In this document: positions 1 through 11,500 of the stretch, piece by piece | How the letters are laid out: every line of letters begins with the position of its first letter | Position numbering within the stretch: the stretch's first letter is position 1 | DNA from: Bemisia tabaci | Lineage: Eukaryota > Arthropoda > Insecta > Hemiptera > Aleyrodidae | Assembly: GCF_918797505.1 (NCBI RefSeq) | Contig: NC_092793.1 | Span: forward strand, 48,224,243-48,288,242 | Reading direction: 5' to 3' | DNA: 64,000 bases | Notes under the pieces: model-generated | What the model was told of the DNA's origin: nothing | The model's input: only the letters and a program-made list of their open reading frames with translations | The model's database searches: none | Translations under genes and position numbers: made by a program

Positions 1-499
1 CCTCCCCCTCCTAAACAGCCTCCAATCTTGCCTGCGGCTAACTGACAATGAGAGTGGCGCGTCGTACAAACATGCCGAGTACGTAGATTCGGAATGAAAT
101 GGGGGAGTGGTTGTCACTTCTTGATCGACGAACGCTAGGGTCAATAAGGACCTCTGTGCGCCGGCCGCACGGTACCGCTTTCAAAACATGTTCGATCAGT
201 CAAGCTGAAAACGAACTGCTCCATCGCATAATCAAAAATAATCGATTTCATATTAAAATCGGTACCCAAAATCTGAGTAATTTCATCAGTTAGGGTAAAA
301 TTTAAGTTCGGAGGTTAACATTCCTTTTTACCTTTAGTGATAATTGATGAGAAACTTGTGGGGATGTGGGGCAGACAATTTTCTATGAGTATTGCGTGCA
401 AAAAGGAGAGTTACGTCTAATGGCAAGCGGCTCACAAACCATGATGATGTACATCGAGAAAGTCTGGAATTCACCCCCAACCTCACAGTCTACGATTTT

Positions 500-745
500 T
501 TGCGCATTGAAGGTCTGCATGTCACAAAATCCATCGTGATTTGGCCTTTACGGTTTCGTTTTAGATCTAATACTGGCCTAAACATAGATCTAGTGACATA
601 AATGTGGCTTGGGAGCTAATGCTGAAAACCCCGCATTTTTGACCAAACCCGGCCCTCGGATGACCTTTGTTTAGGCCATTATTGGACCCAAAAGTAAAAC
701 AAAAATGACCAAATGATGATGCATTCCGTTAAATATTTACCTTCA
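500..745. repeat. Diverged interspersed repeat, partner at 57712-57930
   Basis: Shares an ordered set of short matches with 57712-57930: a TGCATTCCGT or TGCATCCCGT end, GACC(C)AAAA, AAATGACCAAA, and a phrase like CTAATACTGGCCTA or CTAACACTGGTCTA. Both copies look internally palindromic. Old and diverged; borders approximate. Confidence 0.4.
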
Positions 746-1130
746 ATGAAGAGAACATCGTATTAGAGTGTGCTCATCGTAATATTGCATCAGAAACAAT
801 TCTCCGTTTTGCTCCATAAAAAGTTCGCTAGAGACCCATAGTTGGCGGCAAGGCGCGGATGGCGCCTTTTAAAGTACTCGTCCCACGCTTTTCGTTAGTC
901 GTTCAATTGGCAGCACTCGCAACCGTCGTCACCTCGTAGTCTTGCCGAGAAAAGCTCGCTACCCAACTCGGAGTGGGCTCTGTCCGCCGTCTAATTCGAC
1001 GTCCTCCATGGCTCAAGTGATATTTGCGATGAGTCCTTTCGTCCACGGGGCCGCGACTTGTCACTAATTATCTTGCCTCAAAACCAGTGTCGACGAGCTC
1101 CTCTCCTTACATCGCATCCAGTGGCGCGGC

Positions 1131-1365
1131 GCACAGTGGATCGAGTCAATTAGAGAGGTCGGACATGAAATCTTTGACTATAACTGCAAATTTTGATGTT
1201 TCTTTCGTCACATTTTAAATTTTAATGGGTGCTCCTGAAAGTAAATTTTACGAGGAAATCAATGCAACCACTTTTTAAATCTCAAAGTTTTGTATAAACA
1301 GATTTATGAATGTGTAAAGTTTCCAAATTTTGTCCGACCTCTCCTGTTGCCTCGATCTACTGCGC
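1131..1365. repeat. Family A palindromic MITE, copy 1
   Basis: Starts GCACAGTGGATCGAGTCA and ends with the inverted form of the same end (CTCGATCTACTGCGC). AGAGAGGTCGGAC near the left is mirrored as GTCCGACCTCTCC near the right. About 235 bp, with an AT-rich middle containing AACTGCAAATTTTGATGTTT. The same element occurs six more times in this window. Confidence 0.85.
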
Positions 1366-1721
1366 GGTGTGGCGTGCTTTGCGGTAAATCGATTGCTCTG
1401 CCATATAAACCTATAGAAACGGATCGATAAACTGGTTGTTCGGAACGAACACCTTAATAATCGATCATTTACCATAGTTTCAAATTGGGAAATATCGATT
1501 ATTCACGCCTAGCCACTGATCACATCGCCCCACTTGTCCTCATCCGCGCTCATACGAACACCTCTCCAGAGTCCCTTCATACCAAGAGTCAAGACATCAG
1601 TGGTCAAAGTGCGAAACCACGCATTTCCATGACAGGGTTTCAATTTTTCCGCTCTTATTTTATTTTTTCAGCGATAACCAAAAGCCAAGTTAATGGCGGG
1701 TTTGAAATTAACACAGAGCAT

Positions 1722-1826
1722 ACCGTCAACAGAGAGGAAAAATCAAGGAATTACGCTCATAAGGTTTTAAAAAGAATACAGAATAAAGTACGACAGAAAG
1801 TCTGCAACGTCGCAGACGAAGATGCT
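1722..1826. repeat. Interspersed repeat with GACAGGAAGTCTGCAACG core
   Basis: An AACAGAGAGGAAA stretch followed about 70 bp later by ACAGAAAGTCTGCAACGTCGCA. Matching segments occur at about 8876-8990, 34237-34325 and 41758-41822. The largest open frame in the first 7 kb runs across this copy, so that frame is unlikely to be a gene. Confidence 0.5.
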
Positions 1827-2294
1827 TGGTGTTGCACTTTGGTCATGGGCATAAGAAATCCATCTCTGATTACTTTCCGTATTTATAGGCATTCACAATG
1901 TCTCAAATGCCGGAATCACACACTGAATTTGGCAGCTGAATGAAGGAGCTGATGCGGTTGCTCAACAGATGAACCTTCGTAATTTTAGGTGATTTTCATC
2001 AAAATATGTGTTAAATTTATTCGAACAGTTAGGGCAAACTGCTTATTCTCGATCCTCATCGGTACCCTGAATTTTGCGGACCGATGACTCCCACATTCAG
2101 CTACGTATATTCGGCGTATGATTTTTACCAAACCGGCTTAAATAGATTAAATTCTCACCGTTTGTGAAGATATGTGACTAGAATGGTCCGAGAAATTAGG
2201 GAAAGAAAGGGAACAAATGGCATGAGAGAAGGAATGGAAGTCAGATATTTTATCAGTGTGCCAATTAAATCAACGCCGAAGTATAATTGGACGC

Positions 2295-2358
2295 ATTTAT
2301 GCTAAAAGGAACTATGTTTCACGCAAACCCTATACACATAGTTCCTTTTAGCATAAAT
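2295..2358. repeat. Perfect short hairpin, 23-bp arms
   Basis: The arm starting ATTTATGCTAAAAGGAACTA (2295-2317) is repeated exactly inverted at 2336-2358, with an 18-nt loop. The size fits a pre-miRNA or a miniature foldback repeat. No sign of which strand, if any, is transcribed. Confidence 0.75.
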
Positions 2359-5300
2359 ATTCCCAATTCCGGGAGTCAAACTGTGGACTGAATGAAAAGA
2401 AGAGTAAGTTAGTAGTATTTTTTTTTATTTTCAAACAAAATTTAAATTTTCTAGTGAACAAATATCAACTCCATGATAATTTTGTTGGTCAGCACAATAA
2501 AATGCATCTAAGATTGAGGAGACGGTTGTTAAATTGGCGAGCCTGTCAACAAAACTAAAGAGGCATAGAGTGAAGAAATTAGATAGAGGGTGGAGGAGTT
2601 AGCTTGTGACGCTTGTTCGCGTATCTAGATACTAATTACAAACATTGAACTGTCTGAAACGATAGTCTATGACATAAAATTAAAATATACCGAAAAAATT
2701 GTGAACGCATTATTCTGGTATATATTAATTTGGTCCAGATGGATATACGGTTTTAATCCTCATCTTCTAAATCTTTCAGATCATACTCGTATACTTTACC
2801 GAAGACTAAAACATGGTAGCATTACGAAGGATCTAAAAATTGTCATGTTTTCCCATGCCGGCAAGCTCCTTTCCTTGGCAACCCCGGCAGTTAACCCGGT
2901 AGACAATTTAGGTCTCTACAGGGTGTATTAGATTGAATCAAAATTAAAACCAGGCCTGTAAAACTTTCCGGATCTTTGCCAGAGCTTTTAAAAGTTTACC
3001 GGCACAATGTGCCGTTTGAACACTCTTTAACAAACCTGGTTTGCTTTGATCTTGTGTCCTTTCATTCGTACACTCTTCTCGTTATTGCAGTCCTTTACCT
3101 TCTTCATTTTTCTCCACCTTGTATTCCTTCCTCTCTTACCCTCTCTCATTATAATATTCCCTCTTTCGTGTGACACATAAGCGGTGTAAAAATAAGCTTT
3201 ATTGAGGGCTCGGCAGGCAAACATTATGTTCCCGGAGGCTCTTGGTTAATATGAAAAGTGGAACACAAAATTACCAAAACTTTCAGTTTCCCCGTTTTTT
3301 TGCATTGTTTTCGGCCAAAAATAAAACGCAAACCGTGCCAGAGTCAACACAAAAGTTCGGTTGGTTTGTGTTCAACTTCTTATGCCAACCGAAAGTTTTA
3401 CACAAGAGCAATAACACAATTTTTCTCCGTGTAATACAATATTTTCTTAAGGGTTTATTACTTGCATGTTCTTCATTTTCTCTCCTCAATAGTGAATCGT
3501 AGCTAACTATAGCAGCCAATTTCAAGAATCATCGATTCAGTTTCTTAACTTTCGATTTTTTATAGATTCACTTCGTCAATGGATATCTTTAATTCATTCC
3601 GCGCGCCACTAATTCAATATTGATGGAAAGATTCTAAGCATATTGGTACCTAAGAGTACTACTAAACAATAAAACTATTTTTTCTGATGCCGGAGTAAAT
3701 TCTAAACCATTTTCTCTTACGTGTTGAAGAAGAATCCGTCACTAAAAATATATCTTAATATTTATTTACATGCCACTTAGCGTATCTATTTACAACCAAC
3801 ACATTTGTTCCACACTTTCAGAGGAAATTCAGTCGAGAAACAGTAGATCAAATCCTCAAGAGAGGTATAAAATATATGTAGTGCGTTAATTTGAAGAGAG
3901 ATCAATTTACTGAATAGGTCTGCTAGACTTGTAGACTGGGATCTTATAATAATACTGGAGTGAATGTAACGGACTTCTGCGCACCTATACACAGCGGTAC
4001 CTTCTTAAGTACTAATTCATTTTTATGAGGCAAGACTGTCAAAATTGGTTCAATCTAAAGTCAGATTTCTACGTCATAGAGTATTGGGAGACCCACAGAA
4101 GCGGATTTCTTCACTTAAACAGTCACAGCAGGAACTTAACCGTGAAAAGAAGAATACATTTTTTCAAAAAGCGTCCTGCCCGGAAAATTTCACAATTTTA
4201 ATCCATTAGAGAAATGCAATTTTTCGATTTAGTTTTTAAGTTTTTCATCCATTTTTTTTTCCCCATTTTATTTCGACAATTTTTTTTTGACCATGTTACA
4301 GTCACATTGACAAAGCCTCTCCTTTAAAAAATGTTTCACTTTTAAAGTTTTAAACTTTTCATATTCTCGAGAGGAAAAAAAAAAAAACAGAATATACCAT
4401 TACTATTTTCGTTGTCGTTCACTCCCAATCTGTGATAGGTTATAAAGTAACAAACAACAAAAGAAAGTTCAAATTATTGAAGAGCCTCGAGTCTAATTTT
4501 TTTGAGCAATTTTTTCGACAGTTGCACATTTTTCAAAAAAAAGACTCTGTATTCAGTGTCTCTCTCGTCTACCGTAGAGAGTAAGTTCAGTTTAGCCACT
4601 AGATCGTAGTGCTTGCAGTAGTCACCCTCCCTTTAAAAGCGCGGAACAGAATAAATAAAAGGAGAATAAAATAATAAAATCGAGAATGTAGATAATTTAT
4701 CAGCTCATTTTTCAGCTTCATTCTCTCTACAGAGGTAGCCCGTGAAACTCTGTTTAATTTAAGGCACCCAATCAAAATCAAATGGCTCATGGACACTAAA
4801 AAGAAAAGAAAAATAATGATTATAGTTATTACAGCCTGTTAACCCTTTTTGGGACTTAAGATTAATTGTTTAAGGGAGTTGATGCCCATTAAGGAATCAT
4901 TGCAAACAAAAATATCAAGTAAGCACGGGAAGTTCCAGCTTTTGGCAAGCTTTTAATCTTCTTAATTTGCCACTCATGATTTCAGTCTAATTTAAGAGGA
5001 AATTATAATTATATTAGATATTACTGAACAAGAAAGGGTCCATCGGTCGAATAGACGCTATTAGTGCCGTCATCACAAGGATTACCTGTTACATCAATTT
5101 GGATAAAAAAAATAACAATGACATCGCCTCTTTCAAAGCTACCAATGAGAACAAATCAAAGTCCATCGTTTTTCTGTGACTTAACATTAATGGCGTATAC
5201 AGACAAGTAACGATAAAAGTGTCAAAGGCAGCTTCACAGGTGTCACAAGAGGAAACAAGAGGAGAGAGCAAAGTATCTCGAGTATGTATAATGCTTTCGC

Positions 5301-6814
5301 AACCATACCTTCTTTCAAAAATTTCAAAGCCGACAATGATAGATAAAACATAATGATATAAATTTTATCTCTGAGGCTTTTGTCATCCATTTGTCTCCCT
5401 TTCAATTTACAGCTGTGTGTTAATCAAAGGGTGATGTAGTAAATTTGAAACGAAATGTACGGAGCTCTTTTTCTCTCTTTAATTAAAGTTGTTAGGATTG
5501 TTACAAAAATTAACAAAACAGAAAATAGCGGACCTAAAAGAAATATACACGAATGCACCTTAGAACGTCTTAACTTTAAAAATCAGTCTATTCCTATATT
5601 TACATCACCTGGCAGTTCTCATTTTTCATCTTCATTGCAAAGGAAAAATGAATAAATGTACAAAAACGGAACATTTGCTCATCACATTCTCTCTTCACTC
5701 ATTAAATAATGTAATGATAAATGCACCCATGCAATCAAGTTGAATCGTGATTTGCATACTACTGCAGTACGCAACGGTCCTTGCAGGGGAAATATGACAT
5801 TTTATTTTTCTTTGATTTTCAATAGGCTGTTAAAACTCATTTGTAGAGCTTTCATTTCATTCCAATAAATGTGTAACTCCCCGAGAAATATTTATGATGA
5901 CGTTTAACGCTGCGAATATGTTTACTTTTGCGAAATGTGCGAATAATTTGTGCGTGAAATGGAGACATCATCGATAAAATTGGACACATGTCAGATAGTG
6001 TGAAAAATTTTACATATACATTACATATTCCATTGAATTACATGCGGAGATGTGCTGATTTTCATTGCAACGCGGCAATCGCGACTTGGACTGAGAGGCT
6101 CCAAGCTTTAAAAGAACGCTCGCAAAAATATGTTATTTGGTAGCAGTAAAAATCTCAATCGGACATAAAAAAACTTTACACACAGAGGCATATGTCTCAC
6201 AGGTTTTTATAGACGAGAAAAGTACATAATGAGGGAATCATTTCTTTTTATTTTATGGAGACAAATGACGTCTAGAATCGATGATAATTCATTAGGTTAA
6301 AATAATTACATGAGATGTCATAGACATCTTCAGCAATTGACGTACGTTAGCCTTTCTTTTCTGCGCTTTGTCAGGTACCAAAACATATTGATAAAAGTGT
6401 CGCTATGCGGCCGGCAATCATTTTAAAATTTGGGAACAGGAAAAAGAAGAAATAAATAGAAAACCTCACAGACTTCCCTTAATACTTAACAAGTGTAAAC
6501 AGCTAAGGAGATGTATTGGACGTGGAGTACCCTTGGGCCGTATTCATTGTCGATCCTCAGAATTAAGTTCAATCCCCATTCAAGGGAAGTTCAAGAAAAT
6601 CCTTAACAAAGCAACATAAATAAAGAAAAGTTAGACGAATCTTGAGTAAAATTTGCCGGTGTAACTTTGAAAATAGACCTTTGTCAGGGATTTAAATGCT
6701 TTGCTTTGACAAAAATTACAAATACAAAAGAACAAAATTTGCACGTTTTGAAAATTCTATGACAAGTTCTCAGCCTTTTATTTTTGTAACATATTGGTAG
6801 GTGCACTCAATTAA

Positions 6815-6965
6815 TTTGACAGGGAGGCATGTAGCCGAAGTGCTTACAAATGTACAAGAATTAACTTATATAAAACCTGCTTTAATTATTCATGTTTTGC
6901 AGTTTTTACGTAAGTTAATTCTTGCACATTTTTTAGCACTTCGGCTACATGTCCACCACTCCACC
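6815..6965. repeat. Inverted repeat
   Basis: CATGTAGCCGAAGTGCT at about 6829 is mirrored by AGCACTTCGGCTACATG at about 6935, with further pairing of CAAGAATTAACTTA and TAAGTTAATTCTTG around an AT-rich loop. Isolated foldback element. Confidence 0.7.
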
Positions 6966-7500
6966 TATCAAATCATAGGTCCTTAGGCCCAAATTATAAA
7001 AGATTGACTTGAATGCTAAATATATTTAAGGTGGCAACTCATTATAATCCCCTGTAAGAATCTATTGCGTATGTTTGACTGTTAAATGTTACTCAAGTTT
7101 CATGTAAACTATCCTTTATACGATTGTTTTTCAAAGGAGTCCTTTTCCCCTCATTATTCCGTCGAACCACACAAATGAAAGAACGTAACTATATTCAAAA
7201 ATTACAAGATTGACTTAAAAAGTTCAAAAATATGACCATTCAATGTACAATCCAAATTATACTGATTTTAGCCTGCAATCAGAACAAAAATCAGTAAAAT
7301 TCAATTCAACAGCATTTTGTAAGAACGAACTATACAATTTCTAGTTCACCCATAAAAGCACCTATCTGCCTAGGGAAAACTAATGGCCCAAAAGCTGTTT
7401 CTAAAATGAGCCGAATAAAATAGTTACTAATTTCAAAATGCAGCTCAGTTAGTGGTGCCCAACAGTCTCCCAGTAAACATACTAACTGCGAATGGAGATT

Positions 7501-7718
7501 TGGACCGCGTTAAACAGAAAGGAGCCAAGTCACATCAGCTATAGCCAAATTTAATCGGGCGATTTAATTTTATAGCATGAAAACGGTTGTGCGAATTGTT
7601 ATGCAAATTTCAGTGAATTTTCTCCATAAACAAACGTTCTCTCGTTAAAAATAAAATCTCCCTGTTAAATTTGGCAATGGCTGATGTGACTTGGTTCCTT
7701 TCTGTTAAACGCAGTCCA
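7501..7718. mobile_element. MITE with ~50-bp inverted ends, 3' of gene 1
   Basis: Left end TGGACCGCGTTAAACAGAAA and CCAAGTCACATCAGC; right end GCTGATGTGACTTGG and TTTCTGTTAAACGCAGTCCA, i.e. inverted ends of about 50 bp separated by an AT-rich centre. It lies about 200-410 bp beyond the gene 1 stop codon, so it may form part of the 3' UTR and contains TTTAAT (an ATTAAA poly(A) variant on the minus strand). Confidence 0.8.
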
Positions 7719-7913
7719 TTCAGTAACAATGAAACGCAGTTCGTCCGGGGAACGACGAATCATATTACGAGGCACAACCATGAATACGGCCGTACGGCTG
7801 CATTATTTCTAAATAGGTATCCAAATTGGACGAACGGAAAATTCGAGGGGTTTGAGCGGCTAAACGGTGGTTTCCCTATCAATGCGGATGAACTCCACCG
7901 AGTTGGCGTGCTG

Positions 7914-8553
7914 TCAGGACGAGGCGAGCGATCCCTGGGAATTGACTAGGAACTCCTCGGTGGGCGCCCGCTGGGAGGCGCCCATCTTGTCGGCGCCGAG
8001 GAGGCGCCTCTTCCGCTGGTGACTCCTGTGCAGGGCCAAGAAGCAGAGGACGACGAAGCAGGCGGCCGAGCTGGCGACGCCCCCGCCGAGGATGGCGTAG
8101 GTGGGCAGGAGGGTGAAGATGAGCCGGGAGACGCCGCAGACGGCCGGGTTCTCGTCGGAGCCGTCCGGGCAGTTGCGGACGCCGTCGCACCAGAGCACGG
8201 CGCTGATGCAGGCGTTCAAGTCGTGGCACTTGTGCGGGCACCCCGGGTCCGTCGCGTTCCCACCCACCACCGGGCCGACCACCCCGATCGTCTGCTCCTC
8301 GATGAGTTCCGACGACGGGTGGAGCTGCTTCAGGAAGGACGACTTGGGCCTGGAGACCTCGAGCCAGTTCACCGTGGCGCCCCCTGGCTCCCGAGCCACG
8401 AACTCCAGGAGGAAGTTGGGCGTCCGCGGGTTCTGCAAAGGGCCCCCGCCGTGGGTTTCGTCCTCCTCCTGGTAGCCGAACCACTCCTCCGAGAAGATGT
8501 GAAGCTCTGACTGGCGGGAGCTATGCAGCGCCGGACAGATTACGTGGGAAAGC
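7914..8553 (-). CDS. Gene 1 terminal exon: second LDLa, transmembrane helix, cytoplasmic tail
   Basis: One completing base plus 212 codons and a TGA stop (7916-7914). The acceptor is a T-rich tract ending TTTGCAG. The first part (LSHVICPALHSS to FLLEFVAREPGG) finishes the extracellular beta-rich region. An LDLa module follows with six cysteines from CPHKCHDLNAC through WCDGVRNCPDGSDE to AVC; the Asp normally before cysteine 5 is Asn. A hydrophobic stretch of about 30 residues (from LIFTLLPTYAILGG to VVLCFLAL) is the membrane helix, followed by the basic stop-transfer HRSHQRKRR. The tail of about 40 residues ends GSLASS; no named signalling motif is evident. Type I topology is expected from the signal-like segment at the other end. 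Confidence 0.93.
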
Positions 8554-11500
8554 CTGCAAACAGCAAAAAACTTACAGCTTACATTTCGTACGCACTTACA
8601 TGAAAATTTCAAGGAGTTAGTATGTAAGACGGTAAATGCTTGACAGTTTCTTCATTTGCTCAAATAATTCGGACAATTTTCCTTTAAAATTGCTTAGGAT
8701 TTTTTTTTTTTTTTAATTTAACGATATGTAGGTATAAGTCTCTTTTACGGCACTACGCCGCCTGCGACGCCTACCCGCCACAAGAATCTGTCAGGGTAGA
8801 GATCCATTGGATCCGGTGAATTTAACGATCATTTGTGAAACTTTATTTATAATTATAACTATTATTCAGAATATTCAGCTAACAGAGAGGAAACATCAGA
8901 GAGGTTTTTAAGAAATTACGTGAACTAATTTTCCAAAGAAGGAATAAAATATGACAGGAAGTCTGCGACCTGGCAAACCGAAATTTAACTTCCCTGTAAT
9001 AGTGGCTTTTCTGTAATATGGAATTCAACTGGCTCATTGCTCAAATAGAAATGCCAAGTCCTCGGGAGTGGGACAGGGGTTAGTGGAGGATCTCCTCGTC
9101 AGAGGCGGATCCAGCAATTCGGCAACACCGGATTACCTCCATTTAAACCTATGCTAAATAATCGATTCTTGTCGGAGCACCTGGCCCCTCCAAGAAGCGA
9201 TACATTTCCATACGTTTAAATGGAGGAAATCCGGTGTTGCCAAATTGCTGGATCCGCCAATGCTCCTCGTCTCTGTCTCTCGCCGTCCAACTTACCGTTT
9301 GGTGGTTCCGTAGTAGAGGAGGATCCTGTTCCTGGTGTGGCACTTGACGGGCTCGTCGGGGGCGGGGTGGAGGGGGAGGAGATGCCCCCAGGTCATGAGG
9401 AAGAGGCTCTTGTTCTCGTTGGCCTCGATGAACCACGGCGTGCCGAAGCACTGCTTGTCGGCCCGAGTTTGCGGGGGGTTCGCGAACTCGATCTCGCCCC
9501 CGGAGCCGCGGAGCCGCTGCTTCCGCGCGCAGTCCGCCGCCCGCACCATCTCGAACTCCGCGTAGAAGTACACGTCCTTGTAGTCCTCCGTCATGTTCAT
9601 GTTGAAGATCTTGAATGTTAACTCCAGCACCTGAAACACATTCCACACAAATTGAGATACAGTGGCGTAAACAAGGGGGGACCAGGGGGTCTGCTCTGCC
9701 CCTCATAGCCACTCGTTCATGGAGATGTTGCATGATGTGAGGGGATTTGCGATTTGGACTGTTTGTTTCTTATGTAAAAGTTCGCGGAGAAACACTATGG
9801 TGCTTTTGGTTTTCTCTGAAATCACTCCCAAGCTCAAAAAAAGACTTCTCAAAGTGAGGCCAAATTGAAGGGGATATCCCGCCCTACCCTGTGAGTCCAC
9901 CTTTACATCAACACAATCTCTCCAAGCAAAGTAGGGAGCAAATGATCACTGGGTTGCCGGGTTTTCAGTTTTGGAGCCCCAAATGAAGTGGCAGCAACTG
10001 TCAAGGTTTTTGCTTCCCTATCTTTGCATGGAGAGTTTGTTTTGAGGTTAGAGGTGGACTCTTAGGGTAGGGCGGGAATCCTCCTCCATTTTGGCCTCAC
10101 TTTGAGAGCTTTTTTTATGCTTGGGAGATGATTTCAGAGAAAACCAGTGGCCCAACGTGTTTCTCGCGAGCTTTTACATATGAAACCACAGTCAAATCGC
10201 AAATCCCTCGCACATGCAACACCTCCATTGTACCTCTTTTTTTACTTTTGGAGGGCAGACATTTAATATTATCAGGGACGTACACAAAAGAATGTAAATG
10301 GACCCCCCTCCTTAAAGAACTCCTAGCACTTCGCCACTGTACAGATATACCGTAGTAAACGGCCAGGCAGTGTCAAAAATTCAGCAATACGGTACATCTC
10401 ACCTTCCAGTCAGAGTATCACAAGCGCCACGCGGCCTTTCAAAATTTCCCGCGCCGTTTTATTTTTTTTTACAGAGAAATTATTGTGTGAATCTGTTATG
10501 AGAAATGTAGCCATTGTGTGCTAGAAGCTCTTTATGCAGGTAGGTGATTCTATGGATGAGCCTGAAATTTTAGCTCCTAATTGCAACATGTGGTCCATCT
10601 CATGCTGAAAAAAAAAACACCGACCGAGGAGGTCATACTTACGGGCTATATAGACATGCCATTCGTCTCGGGCTCATAGTTCCGAAAGTTCCGGGTGTAG
10701 CATCCGGAGCAATCGAAGCTACTGCTCTAGCACCCGGAACTTCCGGCCTCCAAGCCCAGGATGAACGTCATGTCTATATAGCCCCTAACTTTTTTTCAGT
10801 GTATCAAGCTCATAGCTTGATAGGGTGACATACCTTGGTGGCGGAGGTGAAGGTGAGCGCCTGGAGGGTGTTGAGGGCGTGTTGTGCGGCGGCGGAGGTG
10901 GCGTTGTTGCAGATGCAGGCCTTGGCGGTGCGGACGTCCCGCCACGGGGCCTCGGTGACGAGGAGCTCGTAGTTCTTGCGGGCGGCTCGCTCGGGGCTCC
11001 GGGCGCAGACGTATCGGCCGGTGTGCGGGTCCGTCTCGGTGTAGCACTCGGCCCGCTCGCCGAAGCTCACGTTGCGGATGGTGAGCTGGACCCGCTCGCC
11101 CGGCCCGGCCTCGATCCGGTAGTAGCAGCTCAGGTTCGCCGTCCCGCCCCGCCCGTACAGGAACACGTTCTTCGGCGTGTGGATCTGCCCCGAGCGCATC
11201 TTCCGGAACAGGCGGCTGCAAGTCGTTGTCGGAACCTGAGGCATAAGCAAATTTTTATTCAGCCGGCTCATCATTCAAACAAAGAGTTTGCCGAAGAAAA
11301 AAAAAAGAAAAAAAATTGCATCGCTATATCTGAGAGCGCAACCCGCGAGAGACCTTATGGTTAGTTTAGCATTTCCCTCTTCAGCCTATGTGACCACCCA
11401 TTTCAATCGACAGAATCGCTCCATTTCCCATGTGTCTTCTTTGTATATGGCTTTGTCTATCGATTACAATAATCAACCCGTAGACCCATGTGACTTTAAT

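Larger units (their letters stand above)
1..7500. other. Intergenic sequence 3' of gene 1; no gene seen
   Basis: AT-rich with no exon-like open frame. The 152-codon open frame at 1485-1943 overlaps an interspersed repeat (about 1722-1826) and has no domain. Supported contents: a Family A palindrome (1131-1365), a 23-bp-arm hairpin (2295-2358), a diverged repeat shared with 57.7 kb (about 500-745), and an inverted repeat at 6815-6965. Poly(A)/poly(T) runs lie near 4250-4385. Confidence 0.6.

Noticed and set aside
1485..1943. 152-codon open frame on the plus strand
   Set aside because: Runs across an interspersed repeat also found near 8.9, 34.3 and 41.8 kb; no domain.
8019..8510. Long open frames opposite the gene 1 exons (also near 9220-9621, 10825-11364, 12082-12663, 18347-18700)
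   Set aside because: They are antisense shadows of GC-rich exons; the sense strand has CUB/LDLa motifs and matching splice phases.
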